Assembly: GCA_017893485.1 (NCBI GenBank)
Contig: CM030359.1
Span: forward strand, 28,400,430-28,464,429
Source: Hemerocallis citrina
Taxonomy: Eukaryota; Streptophyta; Magnoliopsida; Asparagales; Asphodelaceae
Length of the DNA: 64,000 nt
Direction of reading: 5' to 3'
The notes beneath the pieces were generated by a model. That model was not told where the DNA came from and did no database searches. It worked only from the letters and a program-made list of their open reading frames with translations. This document shows positions 35,493 to 45,855 of the stretch, in pieces. The translations under genes and the position numbers were made by a program. Every line of letters begins with the position of its first letter. Position 1 is the first letter of the stretch.

Positions 35493-35770
35493 TTTGAATC
35501 TCACTCCTAAGCATGTGAAACCAGCTGTAACTTTAAAGCAAATCTAATAGAACACACAAGGGAAGTCTCTAGAAATAAGATGGTAATTAAATGTTGATGG
35601 GTAAAAAAAATGGAGATGCCTTATAGATTACCTATCATGATGGCAGCATTCAGCTAATCCAGAATCAAAATTTCGACATAATAAGTTATAAGAGTTCTGG
35701 AAAAGCATTATCTTCAGTTATTATCAAGAAATATCGCACATAAGCAATCAATAACTGGAAGCGCAAATAC

Positions 35771-35872
35771 CTGCACGGTTAATATTTTATCATCCAGCTG
35801 AGTATTCTTAGCAAGTTGAAGAAACTTCATCACCCCATATGGTGTTTCATTACTTAGGCCGATGTATCTGAT
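35771..35872 (-). CDS. AKR pseudogene exon with YIGLSNETPYGVMKFL
   Basis: 102-bp phase-0 exon, acceptor GTTGCTAG and donor CAG|GTATTT. It encodes IRYIGLSNETPYGVMKFLQL and then AKNTQLDDKILTVQ. The GLSNETPYG motif is diagnostic of Tas-type aldo-keto reductases. Confidence 0.9.
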
Positions 35873-36228
35873 CTAGCAACAATATACCATGCATATCAGA
35901 GAAATTCTTATTCTTACTGTAATAACTAGAAAGTTGGGGACAAGGTTGTGTGGAGATGCAGACGTGTGACATGTCACATGTATTGTTCATGCATATTTTA
36001 TCTTAATGGATATAATGCACTGAGGGGACAAATGAGGCTTCTGATGGCTAGCATTATAAAAGCAATATTAAAATCAACGATGATAATTATGCATTGAAGG
36101 GAAATATAAGGCTTCAAAAGTATATCGTTATTAAGAGGGGGAGAAAAGTGTGCACTGCAAGTAACTAGTCTTCCATAACTTCGACAACGGACATGGAAAA
36201 TATAACCAGCAAGCAATCAATGGCATAT

Positions 36229-36337
36229 CTTGCCAGCATCAATCGCTCTTCCAAGACTCTCAAGCTGTTCCTCTATACCCCCAGAGTCATACTGTCGACA
36301 AGGATCATACTCAGTTTCTCCAAACTTGGGAACATAG
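36229..36337 (-). CDS. AKR pseudogene exon with damaged donor
   Basis: 109-bp exon after the acceptor ATTTACAG. It encodes YVPKFGETEYDPCRQYDSGG and IEEQLESLGRAIDAGK. The downstream intron starts ATATGCC where GTATGCC would be expected, a G-to-A change at donor position +1. The intron ends in AG and lacks an obvious U12 branch site, so it is best read as a broken donor. Confidence 0.85.
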
Positions 36338-36510
36338 CTGTAAATGCAGGAAAACATCTTAGAGTGGGTAGACACCAACAAACAGCGAAAAAAGTTTAAG
36401 GTACGCCATTAGGTTCTTATTCAAATAATTGATCAAGACATTTTCTGGATAGGCAGAATCAGGAAGTAGAATGACAGATTTTATTAATGGGCAAGACAAG
36501 ATATGCATAC

Positions 36511-36559
36511 TAAATGTATCTGATAAAGGTCAATGTAATCAGTGCACATCCTCGACAAA
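36511..36559 (-). CDS. AKR pseudogene exon with DYIDLYQIH
   Basis: 49-bp exon after the acceptor TTGGTGCAG. It encodes LSRMCTDYIDLYQIHL and then meets GTATGC. Family members continue with Trp-Pro-Asp-Arg before the splice site, so about 8 nt appear to be missing. Joining to the next exon would shift frame and reach a stop. Confidence 0.75.
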
Positions 36560-37339
36560 CTGCACCAAGTAATGAAAAAAAGATATTAAAAATTGAAATC
36601 TGCACAGCATTGAATTGAACTTCAAGAGAAATGCAATCCAGCTTCAAATTAAACATTCCAATTTTTTTAAGCAGCATTTATCTTGGGAACAGGATAGTTT
36701 TATTATACACCACGAACTTAAATATGCTTCAATGTTTAAAAAAACTAGATGTCACAAGTGTTGTTATGCATTAAGAAGACAATTTGTTTCAGCATTACCA
36801 GAACAATTTGCATTGAGTTCTACCTGAAAACAGGCAATTAATATCACAGAGCCTAAAATTAGATATCATCATAAGATTAATAATATTGGAGAAGCATATT
36901 CAAAAGATCAAGAAAGGGAAACACAAGTGCTATTCTACTATTCTACAATTTACACCATTCCCAAAAGATCACAATTTCTTGACGCAGCAGCTCAGCAAGT
37001 TCGGTATTCCTAGGCCCCGCGACCTCTCTTACAAGGGCAACCATCGGCCTTTGCTGCGATTTCTTTTAAAGTTAACACCAATCAAGAGAAATGGCATCTA
37101 TTTAACAGACAATGATAAATTAAGCTAGTTTTGAACTTTAAAATATAAATATATACATGACAGAGACTGCTTAACCTAAGTTCAAAGTTGATTGTTAAGA
37201 GCCACCCCCTCCAAAAATGCTTCTACCAGTGTCTTCTATATCTAACTAATAATTTGATTACATGATCTATTAGTCATTAGATGTAGAGACCATTGAATGT
37301 TTCTTAATAAGATTGCAATGTTGAATTAGGTAGATTACA
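36560..37339. other. Unresolved sequence between AKR exons and the Tat element
   Basis: Expected to hold further upstream aldo-keto reductase exons, but none is certain. The minus strand is open across about 36985-37060 and includes MVALVREVAGPRNTELAELL, which shares only the VAGP tetrapeptide with that family. A possible short exon near 36760-36825 is too weak to call. Confidence 0.3.
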
Positions 37340-37361
37340 TCAGTTCTTACCTTCGGTGGCG

Positions 37362-38375
37362 ATGCCAGTTGTGGACTTGGTCTCTGCCTCTCCTTCTGCT
37401 CCTCAAGCAGCCCTTCCCTCTACTACGGCTTCCGACCCTTCTGCTGGGGCGTTCTCCGACGGAGCTGCGCTAGCGCTTGAAGCGCCGCCCCTCACCGCCG
37501 AGGCAGAAGCTATCTTGACCGAGGAGCACAAGAAGCTCTTCGTCCCCGATTGGAGAGTGATGAAGCACGACGTCTTCCTCGGCGACGCCGCAATGAGCAT
37601 GCTGGCTCTGCGCCATCTGCCGACCCCTAAGGACCGAGCGGCACTGAAGGCGGGGACCGTGGGCGACGATGCGCTCGAGATCGCTCGGGCCACGATGTCG
37701 GTAAGTATCCTTATTGTGTCTTCGGGATTTCTCAATTTGTTGTGCTCGATACTCACACCTTTTTACCTTCGGCATTCAGATCACGTGTCACTTCAGTCAC
37801 CTGCTAGAGCAGTTTGCCGAGCAGGAGAAGGAGCTGAAGACGTCGAGTGACAAAGACCGGGCCGAGAAAGCTAGGGCCGTGAAGATGTACGAGCCTGAAC
37901 AACGTCTCTCGGAGTCCTGAGCTGTTGAAATTGGCGTTCTTGGGGCGGCCTTGGCCAAGGCGAATGAACACATTGCTGTGGAAGCGGCGAGGGCGGACGA
38001 GGAGAAGGCCAAAGCCGAGTAGGAGAGGGAGAAGGCTCTAAAGGCCTTCGAGGAGGTGCAAAAGGAGTGGGAGGCAGCGGTGGCTGGGGCGGCGAAGGCG
38101 ATCCAAGCCGAGCCAGAGGCCCATATGCTCACGAAATGGAGGAGTCTTACGCTCGAGCACTCAAGCACGTCGCGACTCGCATCCCCGACTTCGATAGCTC
38201 GGGATACAACCTATACACCCCCATTGAAGGCGAGGAGGTGGTGGCCGTAGTAGGGGTCGAAGCTGAAGGAGAAGAAGAAGAAGAAGAGGATGTGGCGGTG
38301 GTGGCGAAACCGGAGAGGGCGCTCGTGATGATGTCGAGTGAGAGCGCGGAGCGGCCCCACGATGTGGCTCCTTGA
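37362..38375 (+). pseudogene. Antisense additional ORF of the Tat element, intron-containing, broken
   Basis: The plus strand is antisense to gag-pol. It begins MPVVDLVSASPSAPQAALP and continues into VPDWRVMKHDVFLGDAAMSM. A GT-AG intron at 37701-37779 (donor TCG|GTAAGT, acceptor GGCATTCAG) joins in phase to ITCHFSHLLEQFAEQEKEL, the start of a long Ala/Glu/Lys coiled coil. Stops at about 37918 and 38020 and a frameshift near 38100 break it. The C-terminal part is EMEESYARALKHVATRIPDF with an acidic tail, ending at 38375. Its role in Tat elements is unknown; a structural or regulatory protein with a coiled coil is plausible. The N terminus may be truncated by the element boundary. Confidence 0.7.
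37701..37779 (+). other. Intron in the antisense ORF
   Basis: 79 bases with GTAAGTATCC donor and TTCGGCATTCAG acceptor. Splicing joins TCG to ATC in phase and restores an open coiled-coil frame. Confidence 0.7.
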
Positions 38376-38632
38376 CTTTGTTTTTGTTTTTGTTTCGTAT
38401 CGCCTTGTAGCAGACTGGACACCGCATTTTGTACTCGTAAACTTTAATGAAATGAAATTTTTTGACTAAGTGTTGTACTTGTGTTGTACTTTGCATCTGA
38501 GCTGTCCCGCAGGAGCTTTTGTTTAAACTTAGTATCTTCATGTTATGGCCTTTTCAGATTACCGAATCATCTCAAATTGTTGAAGTGTCTCAAATGGCCG
38601 AAGTATCACGCCTCTGACCTGATCTAGGGGTC

Positions 38633-39085
38633 ATGAGGTTGAACCTTGCTCGAACTCGAGAAAGGCTTTTCAAAGCCAAGTCAGAGCTGAACCATCTTAA
38701 GCTGACGTTGGCCCGTCGAGACTCCGAGCTGAAGTGTCTAGAGGAGAAGGTTTGCGAAGTGCCCCCTACAGGGGAGGAGACGTGTCCCTCGATGGCCTTC
38801 AGCCAAGGCTTGAGACTCAAGTACCTTCGTCAGTCTATGTTCGATGTTCGGGCTGAGAGAGAGGGGTTAAAGAACGTAGTGCTCGAGAAAAGCTTGGAGG
38901 CGGCGCACCTTTGGAGGGCTATCTACGAGGCTTCTCGTGGGGGCAGCTCTAGCCGAATGCCTCGTCTGAAGATCAGAGCGACGGACGACTCGCTAAGGGA
39001 ACGGGTCGTGGAGCTAAAGGTAGAGAACCATCGACTACAATGGCTTTCCGAAAGGAGTAACGTCAGGAGCACTTCCTGTCCCTGA
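38633..39085 (+). CDS. Antisense coiled-coil ORF, 150 codons, Tat element
   Basis: An uninterrupted plus-strand frame begins MRLNLARTRERLFKAKSELN and is rich in Leu, Lys, Glu and Arg in heptad-like spacing (LKLTLARRDSELKCLEEKV, later LRERVVELKVENHRLQWLSE). It lies about 260 bp beyond the first antisense ORF, on the same strand, and may be a second antisense gene or its displaced 3' part. No enzymatic motif is visible and no homologue is recognised. It is open from a plain ATG, but with no visible promoter its expression is doubtful. Confidence 0.5.
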   Translation: MRLNLARTRERLFKAKSELNHLKLTLARRDSELKCLEEKVCEVPPTGEETCPSMAFSQGLRLKYLRQSMFDVRAEREGLKNVVLEKSLEAAHLWRAIYEASRGGSSSRMPRLKIRATDDSLRERVVELKVENHRLQWLSERSNVRSTSCP

Positions 39086-39506
39086 GGTGAGTACGCACAG
39101 GGGAGGTCGTTCCATGAGTTGGCGGTACGCTCGCCCCCTTATTGAGGCACCCTGGGGATGCACAAAGCAGAGTGGCTGGTTCGTCAAGCAGAGCATCTGC
39201 TGGGGCGACACTTAGGCTCTTAGGTGCCGAGGATGCAACTTGGATCGCCGGTTTGGAGGCCTCCACGGAAGTAAGGCTACAGCAACACGGCGCTCGCCGG
39301 CCTCGCTTATCTCTTAATATAAGTATCCCACTCCCTAAGAGGGGTTAGGGATGATCTTTGTAATCTTGTAGTCTTTGTTTCACATGAGTTGTATCTTAAT
39401 GTAAAGATGAGTTGTTGGTCTATAATCAGACTTGTACCTCAAATTTTAATGAAATAGTATACTCATTTCTCAAACTTGTGAGTGTTTTTTGCTAGCGTTT
39501 GCAAGT

Positions 39507-39960
39507 GTCAATAGTTGTGGGAGTAATTCTGAATGGTGAGCTACTTTGTACTCGCTCGTTCGCAAGTAGCAAAAGTTGCGTCGAACCAAGTGTTGGACTC
39601 CGAACTTGTCGTTTCTAGAATATCAACAGTTGTGGGAGCAATTCCGAATGGTGAACCACTTTGTACTCGCATATAAGTGAGTAATTAAAGCAGAATCGAA
39701 CCAAGTATTGGACTCCGAGCTTGTCGTTTAGAGAATATCAATAGCTGTGGGAGCAATTCCGAATGGTGAACCACTTTGTACTCGCTTAAGAGCAAGTATT
39801 TAAAGTGGAATCGAACCAAGTGTTGGACTCCGAGCTTGTCGTTTAGAAAATATCAACAGTGAGAGCAATTCTGAATGGTGAACCACTTCGTACTCACTTA
39901 AAAGCATGTATTTAAAGTGGAATCAAATCAAGGGTTGGACTATGAACTTGTTGTTTTAAT
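39507..39960. repeat. Four tandem units of about 115 bp in the Tat 3' region
   Basis: Units start at 39507, 39621, 39736 and 39851 (spacing 114, 115, 115). Each contains TATCAACAGTTGTGGGAGCA or a variant, GAATGGTGAACCACTTTGTA and TTGGACTCCGAGCTTGTCGT. The array lies between the end of pol and the antisense ORFs. Confidence 0.92.
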
Positions 39961-40155
39961 GAGTTTTTTTAAAGCATAAAAGTAGTTCAATTAGAATGCT
40001 CAAAATAGAGAACTTGCAGGAGTAGATCAACTTTATTGAAAACACTTAGGCGGCCGCTTCTAAGTTGCGAGCCACTATTACACTTTGATAAAGAAAAACC
40101 GAAATTTAACATGTTTTATAGAGGACATTCTTGGAGAAGTTGCTTGGAGCGGTGT

Positions 40156-43100
40156 TTAAACACCCTCTTGGTACTTCATCAAGTGGTCAGCATTCCAAGT
40201 CCTCGGTACTCTCTTTTTCTCTGGGTCTTCGAGTTGATACGCGCCTGGGCGAATAACTTTGGAGACCCTATATGGACCTTCCAAGTTGGGCGCTAGCTTG
40301 CCCTTCTTGCTTGGAAGAGAGATTGACAGCTTCCGGAGTACTAGGTCCCCTTCTTTAAGATTAGCGGGACGGACTTTCTTGTTGTAAGACTGGGTTATCC
40401 TATGTCGGTAAGTCTCTTGTCGGATGGAAGCTCTTTTGCGGACCTCATCGATGAGGTCCAAGCTGCTGCGAAGCTGGTTCGCATTATGCTCTTCATTGTA
40501 GGCGATTAAGCGGGGCGAAGGGCGGCCGACCTCTAGGGGAATGATGGATTCGGAGCCATAAGTTAGATTGAAGGGGGACTCTCCTGTCGGGGTCCTCTTC
40601 GTGGTGCGATAGCTCCATAGCACGTTTGGAAGCTATTCGACCCACAATCCCTTGGTGAATTTGTCGAGCCTCTTCTTCAGGCCGAAGAGTATTTGTCGAT
40701 TAGCGTTCCCCGCTTGGCCGTTAGATTGAGGCTAGGATAATGAGGAGAACCGCTGCTGGATGCCGAGGTCGGCACAGAAGTTGCAAAAATTTGCCCCTGC
40801 AAACTGGGTTCCATTGTCGGTTACTAGGATACGGGATACGCCGAACCGACAAATAATGTTCTTCTAAAAGAACTTCTGAACCTTGTTCTCTGTGATCATT
40901 GCCAGGGGCTCGGCCTCGATCCACTTGAAGAAATAATCTATTGCCACGACAAGGAACTTCAGTTGGCCTGGCACTGGGGTAATGGTCCAAGCAAGTCCAT
41001 CCCCCACATTGCGAAAGGGATTAGACTGGCTAAGGAAGAGAGCTGGGCTTGTGGCAGGTGACAGATCAGAGAAAACCTTTGGTAGGAGCCTCATTGGCGG
41101 ACGTACTATTCGGAGACGCTAAGAAGTGTGGGCCAGAAGTAGCCATAATTTAAGATTTTACTGGCGAGGGATCTTGCTCCCAAGTGCGCGCCACACATCC
41201 TGTCATGGGCCTCCTTCAGGGCAGAGTGTGCTTCTTCGGGGGAGAGACATTTTAGGTAGAATCTTCCGTCGATCTGAGTATAGGAGCATTTGTACATGAC
41301 TCCTTCAATGAGTGTGTACCGCTCGACTCTGGTCCTAACTCTCCTAGCCTCTCTTGGGTCTGCTGGAAGAAATCCGTCTCTAAGGTACTAGAGCAGGGGT
41401 TTCATCCAATTTTTCCCAAGTGTTAGGGGCATAGTCTCCATCGGCTGTAGGCTGTCTTCCTCAATACTGGGTCTCAAGAGGACCTCTATCAATACGGTTT
41501 GCTCCAAACCCTGGAGGGAGGAGGAGGCGAGCCTTGAGAGGGCGTCCGCCTGAGCGTTTTTCTTTCGGGGGACTCGCTGGAGTTGAGCATCTTCAAATAG
41601 AGTCATCAGCCCCTTGACTTTTGCCAAGTACTTAGCCATGCGCTCATCTCTCGCTTCGTACTCCCCAGACACTTGGTTCACCACTATCTGTGAATTGCTA
41701 AAAATCTTGACGCGTTTGGCCGCAGCTTTGTAAGCCATACAGAGTCCCGCTATGAGGGCCTCATATTCATCCTCGTTATTCGACGCACAGAAGCTTATAT
41801 GGAGAGAGTATTGCAGAACGAAACCATCTGGGCCGGTCAAGGTGACCCCAGGCCCACTTTTTTCGGTGCACGAGGATCCGTCAACATACACGGTCCAGAC
41901 CAGGGGTTCATCAACCGACTCACAGGCATCGGGAATGGTGCTCTCCACAATAAACTCTGCTAGGGCTTGTGCCTTGATAGCGGTTCGGGGTTGGTAGCTG
42001 ATGTCGTGCTGGCTCAGCTCTATGGACCATTTCATCAAACGTCCCGATGTCTCGGGCTTATGAAGAACTTGCTTCAATGGCTGGTAGATAAGAAAGACCA
42101 CCAAGTGGGACTGAAAATAGGGGCGAAGTTTCCGTGCTGCCATGACTAATGCGTAAGCCATCTTCTCTACCTTCGGGTAGCAGAGTTCTGCTTCCCTAAG
42201 GACTTTACTAACATAGTAGATGGGTCGTTGCATCTTATCCTCCCCTTTCACCAAGACGGCACTGAGTGTTTGCTCCGAAGTTTCTAGATATATGTAGAGG
42301 GTTTTGCTAGGCTTCGGCTTGCTCAAGAGTGGGAGGTTTACCAAGTATGCCTTCAGTTGATCGAAAGACTCTTTGTTGCCCCTACTCAAAGCCTTTCGCT
42401 CCGCTCAGGGCTTTGAAGAACGACAGGCATTTCTCCCCTGATTTGGAAAGAAAATGCCTTATAGGCCGATGGTATGGCCTGGAGAGCGGCCAAACCCGGT
42501 CGGCCTAAGATGACGTTGTAGCAGCTTTGACGTCTACCACCACGAAGTCCATCGGCTCGGTCCGGGTGACCGGGGTTTCGCCAGCGATCACGTCAAGGGT
42601 TATTACACCCTCGATCGTTACCAGCACCCCGGTGAATCCATGAAGAGTGTAACCAGCTGGCTTGAGCCGATCTCTTGACAGCTGAAGGCCCTGGAATGCC
42701 TCCAAGAAGAGGATATTGACCGAAGTACCGTTGTCCACTAGGATCCGGCGCACGTCGAAATTGGCCATCCAAAGGTTTAATAACAAGGGCATCATAATGG
42801 GGCATCCGGACGCCCTCCAAGTCCCTATCAGAAATCGTAACATGAACCCCAAGGCCCCTGGGGGAGGATGGCTCTGTACGACGTTCACTTCTCGGACAAA
42901 GGCTTTTCAGGAGGAGTTGGAATCTCCCTGCATTGGGCCTCTGTGTGTGAGGTGCAGGACGGCCTCGGATTTGACGTCCGGGGTCTCTGCACGCTGTTCA
43001 GTTCGCCTATTAGCCCCCCTGGGGGGTGGAGGTGGATCGGCCTTGTCCTTCCTCACAAACCTAGTGAGCTGACCTCTTTAAATGAAGGCCTCGATCTCGT

Positions 43101-44432
43101 CCTTCAGGGCCCGACAGTCGTCTATGTCGTAGTCGTGGTCCCTGTGGAAGCGGCACCACTTATCCATGTTTCTCTTCTTCCCAGGGGTGTTCATCTTTGG
43201 CAATGGCGATAGAAGATCCTCCTTCCCAACTTCTATCAAGATGGTCAAGACACTCGCATTGAGTGGAGTGAACTCCTCGAAGTGGGGAAGAGGGCGATGT
43301 TGACCCCCGTTGTCTTTTTGGAGCTTCTTAGCTCCTTCTTCAGCAGTCTTCCGTTTCTTTTCGGAAGATGACCCTTCAAGAGTGGGTCAGTTGAGAGCTT
43401 CTTCAGCTCGGATGTACTTCTTACTCCTGAGAAGGAGTTCTGAGAAGTCCTGAGGTGGCTTCTTGGCTAGGGACGCCCTGAGATCGGGGTTAATGACATT
43501 GGACTGGAAAGCAACCGAGCCCACGGACTGATCCAGAGAGGCGATAGATCTGGCCTCCACGGTGAACCACTTGATGTAGTCCCTAGCCGCTCGCCCTTCG
43601 TTTGACTAAGGAAGAGCAAAGAGGTGCTTGTCTTTTCGGAGCGGCGGCTACTCATGAAGTGGGTGAGGAAGAGACCTTCGAACTGGTCGAAGGAGAAAAT
43701 AGAGGCCGAAGCAAGTCTAGAATACCACTCCCGAGCGGGCCCTTTGAGCGTGGCTGGGAAGATTTTGCAGAGAAGGGCATCAGAGGCATGGTAGATCGTC
43801 ATGAGAGTTTTGAAACTCTCAATGTGATCAGCGGGGTCCGACTCCCTGGTATAAGACTCAAAATGCGGAGGCTTGAAGTTCTCTAGGACGGGGGCCTCCA
43901 TGATAGTTCGGGAGAACGGGGGCCTGCTCGGGCGGAGGTTCCTCGCCCATTGTTCTTCATCTCTATAGAGTTGTCCGAGGTGCCTCTCCATCTCTTGGAG
44001 ACGGCAGTAGACTGAGTTCTCCCTTCTGTCATGCTTCGCTGAGCCCCGAGACTCGTCTTCATGTAGGAGAGAATTGGGGCTGCGGCGGCGATAGCTTGGA
44101 GTAGGTCATGGACTAGGGGTGCGACGACAATGGCTCAGAGCCGGCCGAGGACTGGGAGAGCGACGGCGATGGCTCAGATCGAGCCGAGGATTGGGAGAGC
44201 AGCGGCGATGGTTGGGAGCCAGCCAAGGACTGGGAGAGCGGCAGCGATGGTTGGGAGCCGGCCGAGGACTGGGAGCCTGTTGGTCGTTGTTGGGGGCGAC
44301 GTTGAGTGCCCGTAGGACTACCTCCTGGAACTGTTGGAACTCTGCCCTTGTGACGGGGGCCTCCTCCCGATGGGCTCGGGGGGTAGGATGCCCGACCGGA
44401 GAGCGGCTTCTTCTCTGACGATGCTGGGGCAA
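40156..44432 (-). pseudogene. Tat gag-pol, frameshifted, reverse transcriptase core missing
   Basis: Gag starts MPQHRQRRSRSPVGHPTP at 44432, with a proline/serine/arginine repeat tract. Further on are GGAPVLENFKPPHF-like and KWCRFHRDHDYDIDDCRALK segments (to 43072). The protease region has ILVDNGTSVNILFLEAFQGL near 42730. RT fingers and palm are absent: the frame passes within about 100 bp from protease end to SKSGEKCLSFFKALSG and then the RNase H region FDQLKAYLVNLPLLSKPKPS (42389 on). A second RNase H-like part has WTVYVDGSSCTEKSGPG. Integrase shows EAHDRMCGAHLGARS and FLVVAIDYFFKWIEAEPLA. The C-terminal domain is intact from MLWSYRTTKRTPTG to 40156. Not functional. Confidence 0.87.
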
Positions 44433-44499
44433 TTCTCTCCGCCTCCGGGCAATTCGTTTACTAAATATGCATATTTTGCATATTTTGTTACAGTAGATT

Positions 44500-44800
44500 G
44501 CTATAAATGAGAGCAGATATGAGAATTATGCATAATTTAAGAGACGAAACTTGAAGCTGCGTCCGACGAAAAAAATATTTTTTTAATTCGTCAGACGCAA
44601 CTTCACATTGCGTCCGACGACTTGAAAAAAAAATCATAAAGGAAATTCAACCAGGGAGCTCCTTGGACGCAACTTGAAGTTGGGTCCATGGGAGGAGCCC
44701 ACTTTTTTTTATAAAAAAAACATAAATAATATTTTTAATTAATAAAAAAATCATTAAAAATCCTAAAAAATCGTTCGACGCGAAGTGAAGTTCTGTCTGA
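44500..44800. repeat. Subterminal-type palindromic repeats around GACGCAACTT
   Basis: At least four degenerate copies of GACGCAACTTGAAGTTGCGTC occur at about 44547-44570, 44592-44622, 44673-44695 and 44775-44800, some as half-palindromes. Such clustered palindromes resemble subterminal transposase sites of CACTA elements, but no CACTA terminus was seen. Confidence 0.5.
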
Positions 44801-45855
44801 ATTTTTTATATATTAAATTGGTAAAAAAATACCAATCGACGACTGCAACGAATTGGCCAAATGCTATATGCATTTTTTAAACAATGACGACTGTGGATGC
44901 TTTGAGGTAAGCATGGCAGTTGAATGATAACTTTATAACTATAAAAATTATAAACTCTACAAAAAAATATTTTAAAGAAAAAAGTGAATTGATATGTCGA
45001 ATATATACTAATATAATCAAATATTTGATGTAGAAAAAAAAATTGGAATAGATTTATTGCTGGTGATACCAAAACAAGTTCACTTTAGCAAAATACAATT
45101 TTGAATAAGAAACAGGGACCAATGCTTCTTCTGATCTTCTCAATTTCCAAATATGCAATTATACTGTACAAAACTCAGAAAAGTGTACATCTCACTTAAT
45201 TTATTGATTCATAATCACAACAATAACATAGTGATAAATCCTCAATAAGTTGTGCAAAAAGTAAGTGGTATATGGTTCTTGTTATGACATGTAAGATACG
45301 GAACACATAAATTTGAGAACTGTTTGATCCCTGTAAACTATAAACCCTACGTGCAATAGAAACATAAAGTAACTAATCGCCCACAACTCTACAAACACAA
45401 AAAAACATAGCACAAAAGTTAAAGCACCACCAAAGAATACGACATAGTCGAGTGTCGAACCTCAGACCTTCCTTTACTCATCCCAAACCCTTATTAGTTA
45501 AGCACGTGCAATGCATGTTAATTTGTTTGTCTACGTCTACAAATTTAGTTGTTTGTCTACAATACAATATTGCTTACAGTGAGAAAGGTAAATAGAACAG
45601 ATACATAATAAAATGAATTAGATTGAAAGTGGTAAATTGAAAGAAAAAAAAAAAACAAACTTGCAGATTGGACCATTACGAACCTTCATGATAAAAATAG
45701 AAACTTTACCATAAAAATTATAACATCCTTAGCACAATCTTTGCTATATCTAAGATCTTTTGAGAACACACAACAATCGGTGATGTAAATGGACTCCATG
45801 CTTTTTTCTTCCTCCGCTGATCTCTTTTTTCTCCACACCTGTCGCTCGCCTTATT
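44801..45855. other. AT-rich, nothing recognised
   Basis: No coding, RNA or terminal-repeat signal recognised up to the truncated LTR at 45856. Confidence 0.45.

Larger units (their letters stand above)
12938..36559 (-). pseudogene. Tas-like aldo-keto reductase pseudogene with transposon-inflated introns
   Basis: Seven minus-strand exons, in order 36511-36559, 36229-36337, 35771-35872, 26836-26939, 26688-26752, 14841-14895 and 12938-13098, match successive parts of plant and bacterial Tas-type NAD(P)-linked aldo-keto reductases. Phases fit at three junctions: 26836/26752, 26688/14895 and 14841/13098. Signs of decay are a lost donor (AT for GT) after the exon at 36229, a probable 8-nt loss at the 3' end of the 36511 exon that throws the next exon out of frame, and no trace of the expected exon between 35771 and 26939. 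A conserved Gly-Ala near the C terminus reads CC. Exons for the N-terminal half of the barrel, including most catalytic residues, were not found. One intron spans 11.8 kb. A functional paralogue elsewhere is likely. Confidence 0.85.
37340..44460 (-). mobile_element. Tat-lineage Ty3/gypsy element, LTR-less and RT-deleted
   Basis: On the minus strand the order is gag (44432-43072), protease (42888-42480), RT tail plus RNase H (42430-41388), integrase (41297-40156), a tandem-repeat 3' region (39960-39507) and antisense ORFs on the plus strand (39085-37362). Antisense additional ORFs and 3' tandem repeats are features of Tat elements. No LTR, PBS or PPT was found: similarity stops near 44460 on the gag side and near 37340 on the other, so both ends are truncated. 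It is markedly more GC-rich than its flanks. Confidence 0.82.

Noticed and set aside
36985..37060. Minus-strand open stretch with VREVAGPRNTELAEL as a possible reductase exon
   Set aside because: Only the VAGP tetrapeptide matches the family and flanking splice sites are poor.
44119..44432. Plus-strand repeat protein rich in RRWLGAGRGLGE
   Set aside because: It is the reverse of the proline/serine/arginine tract in Tat gag on the minus strand.
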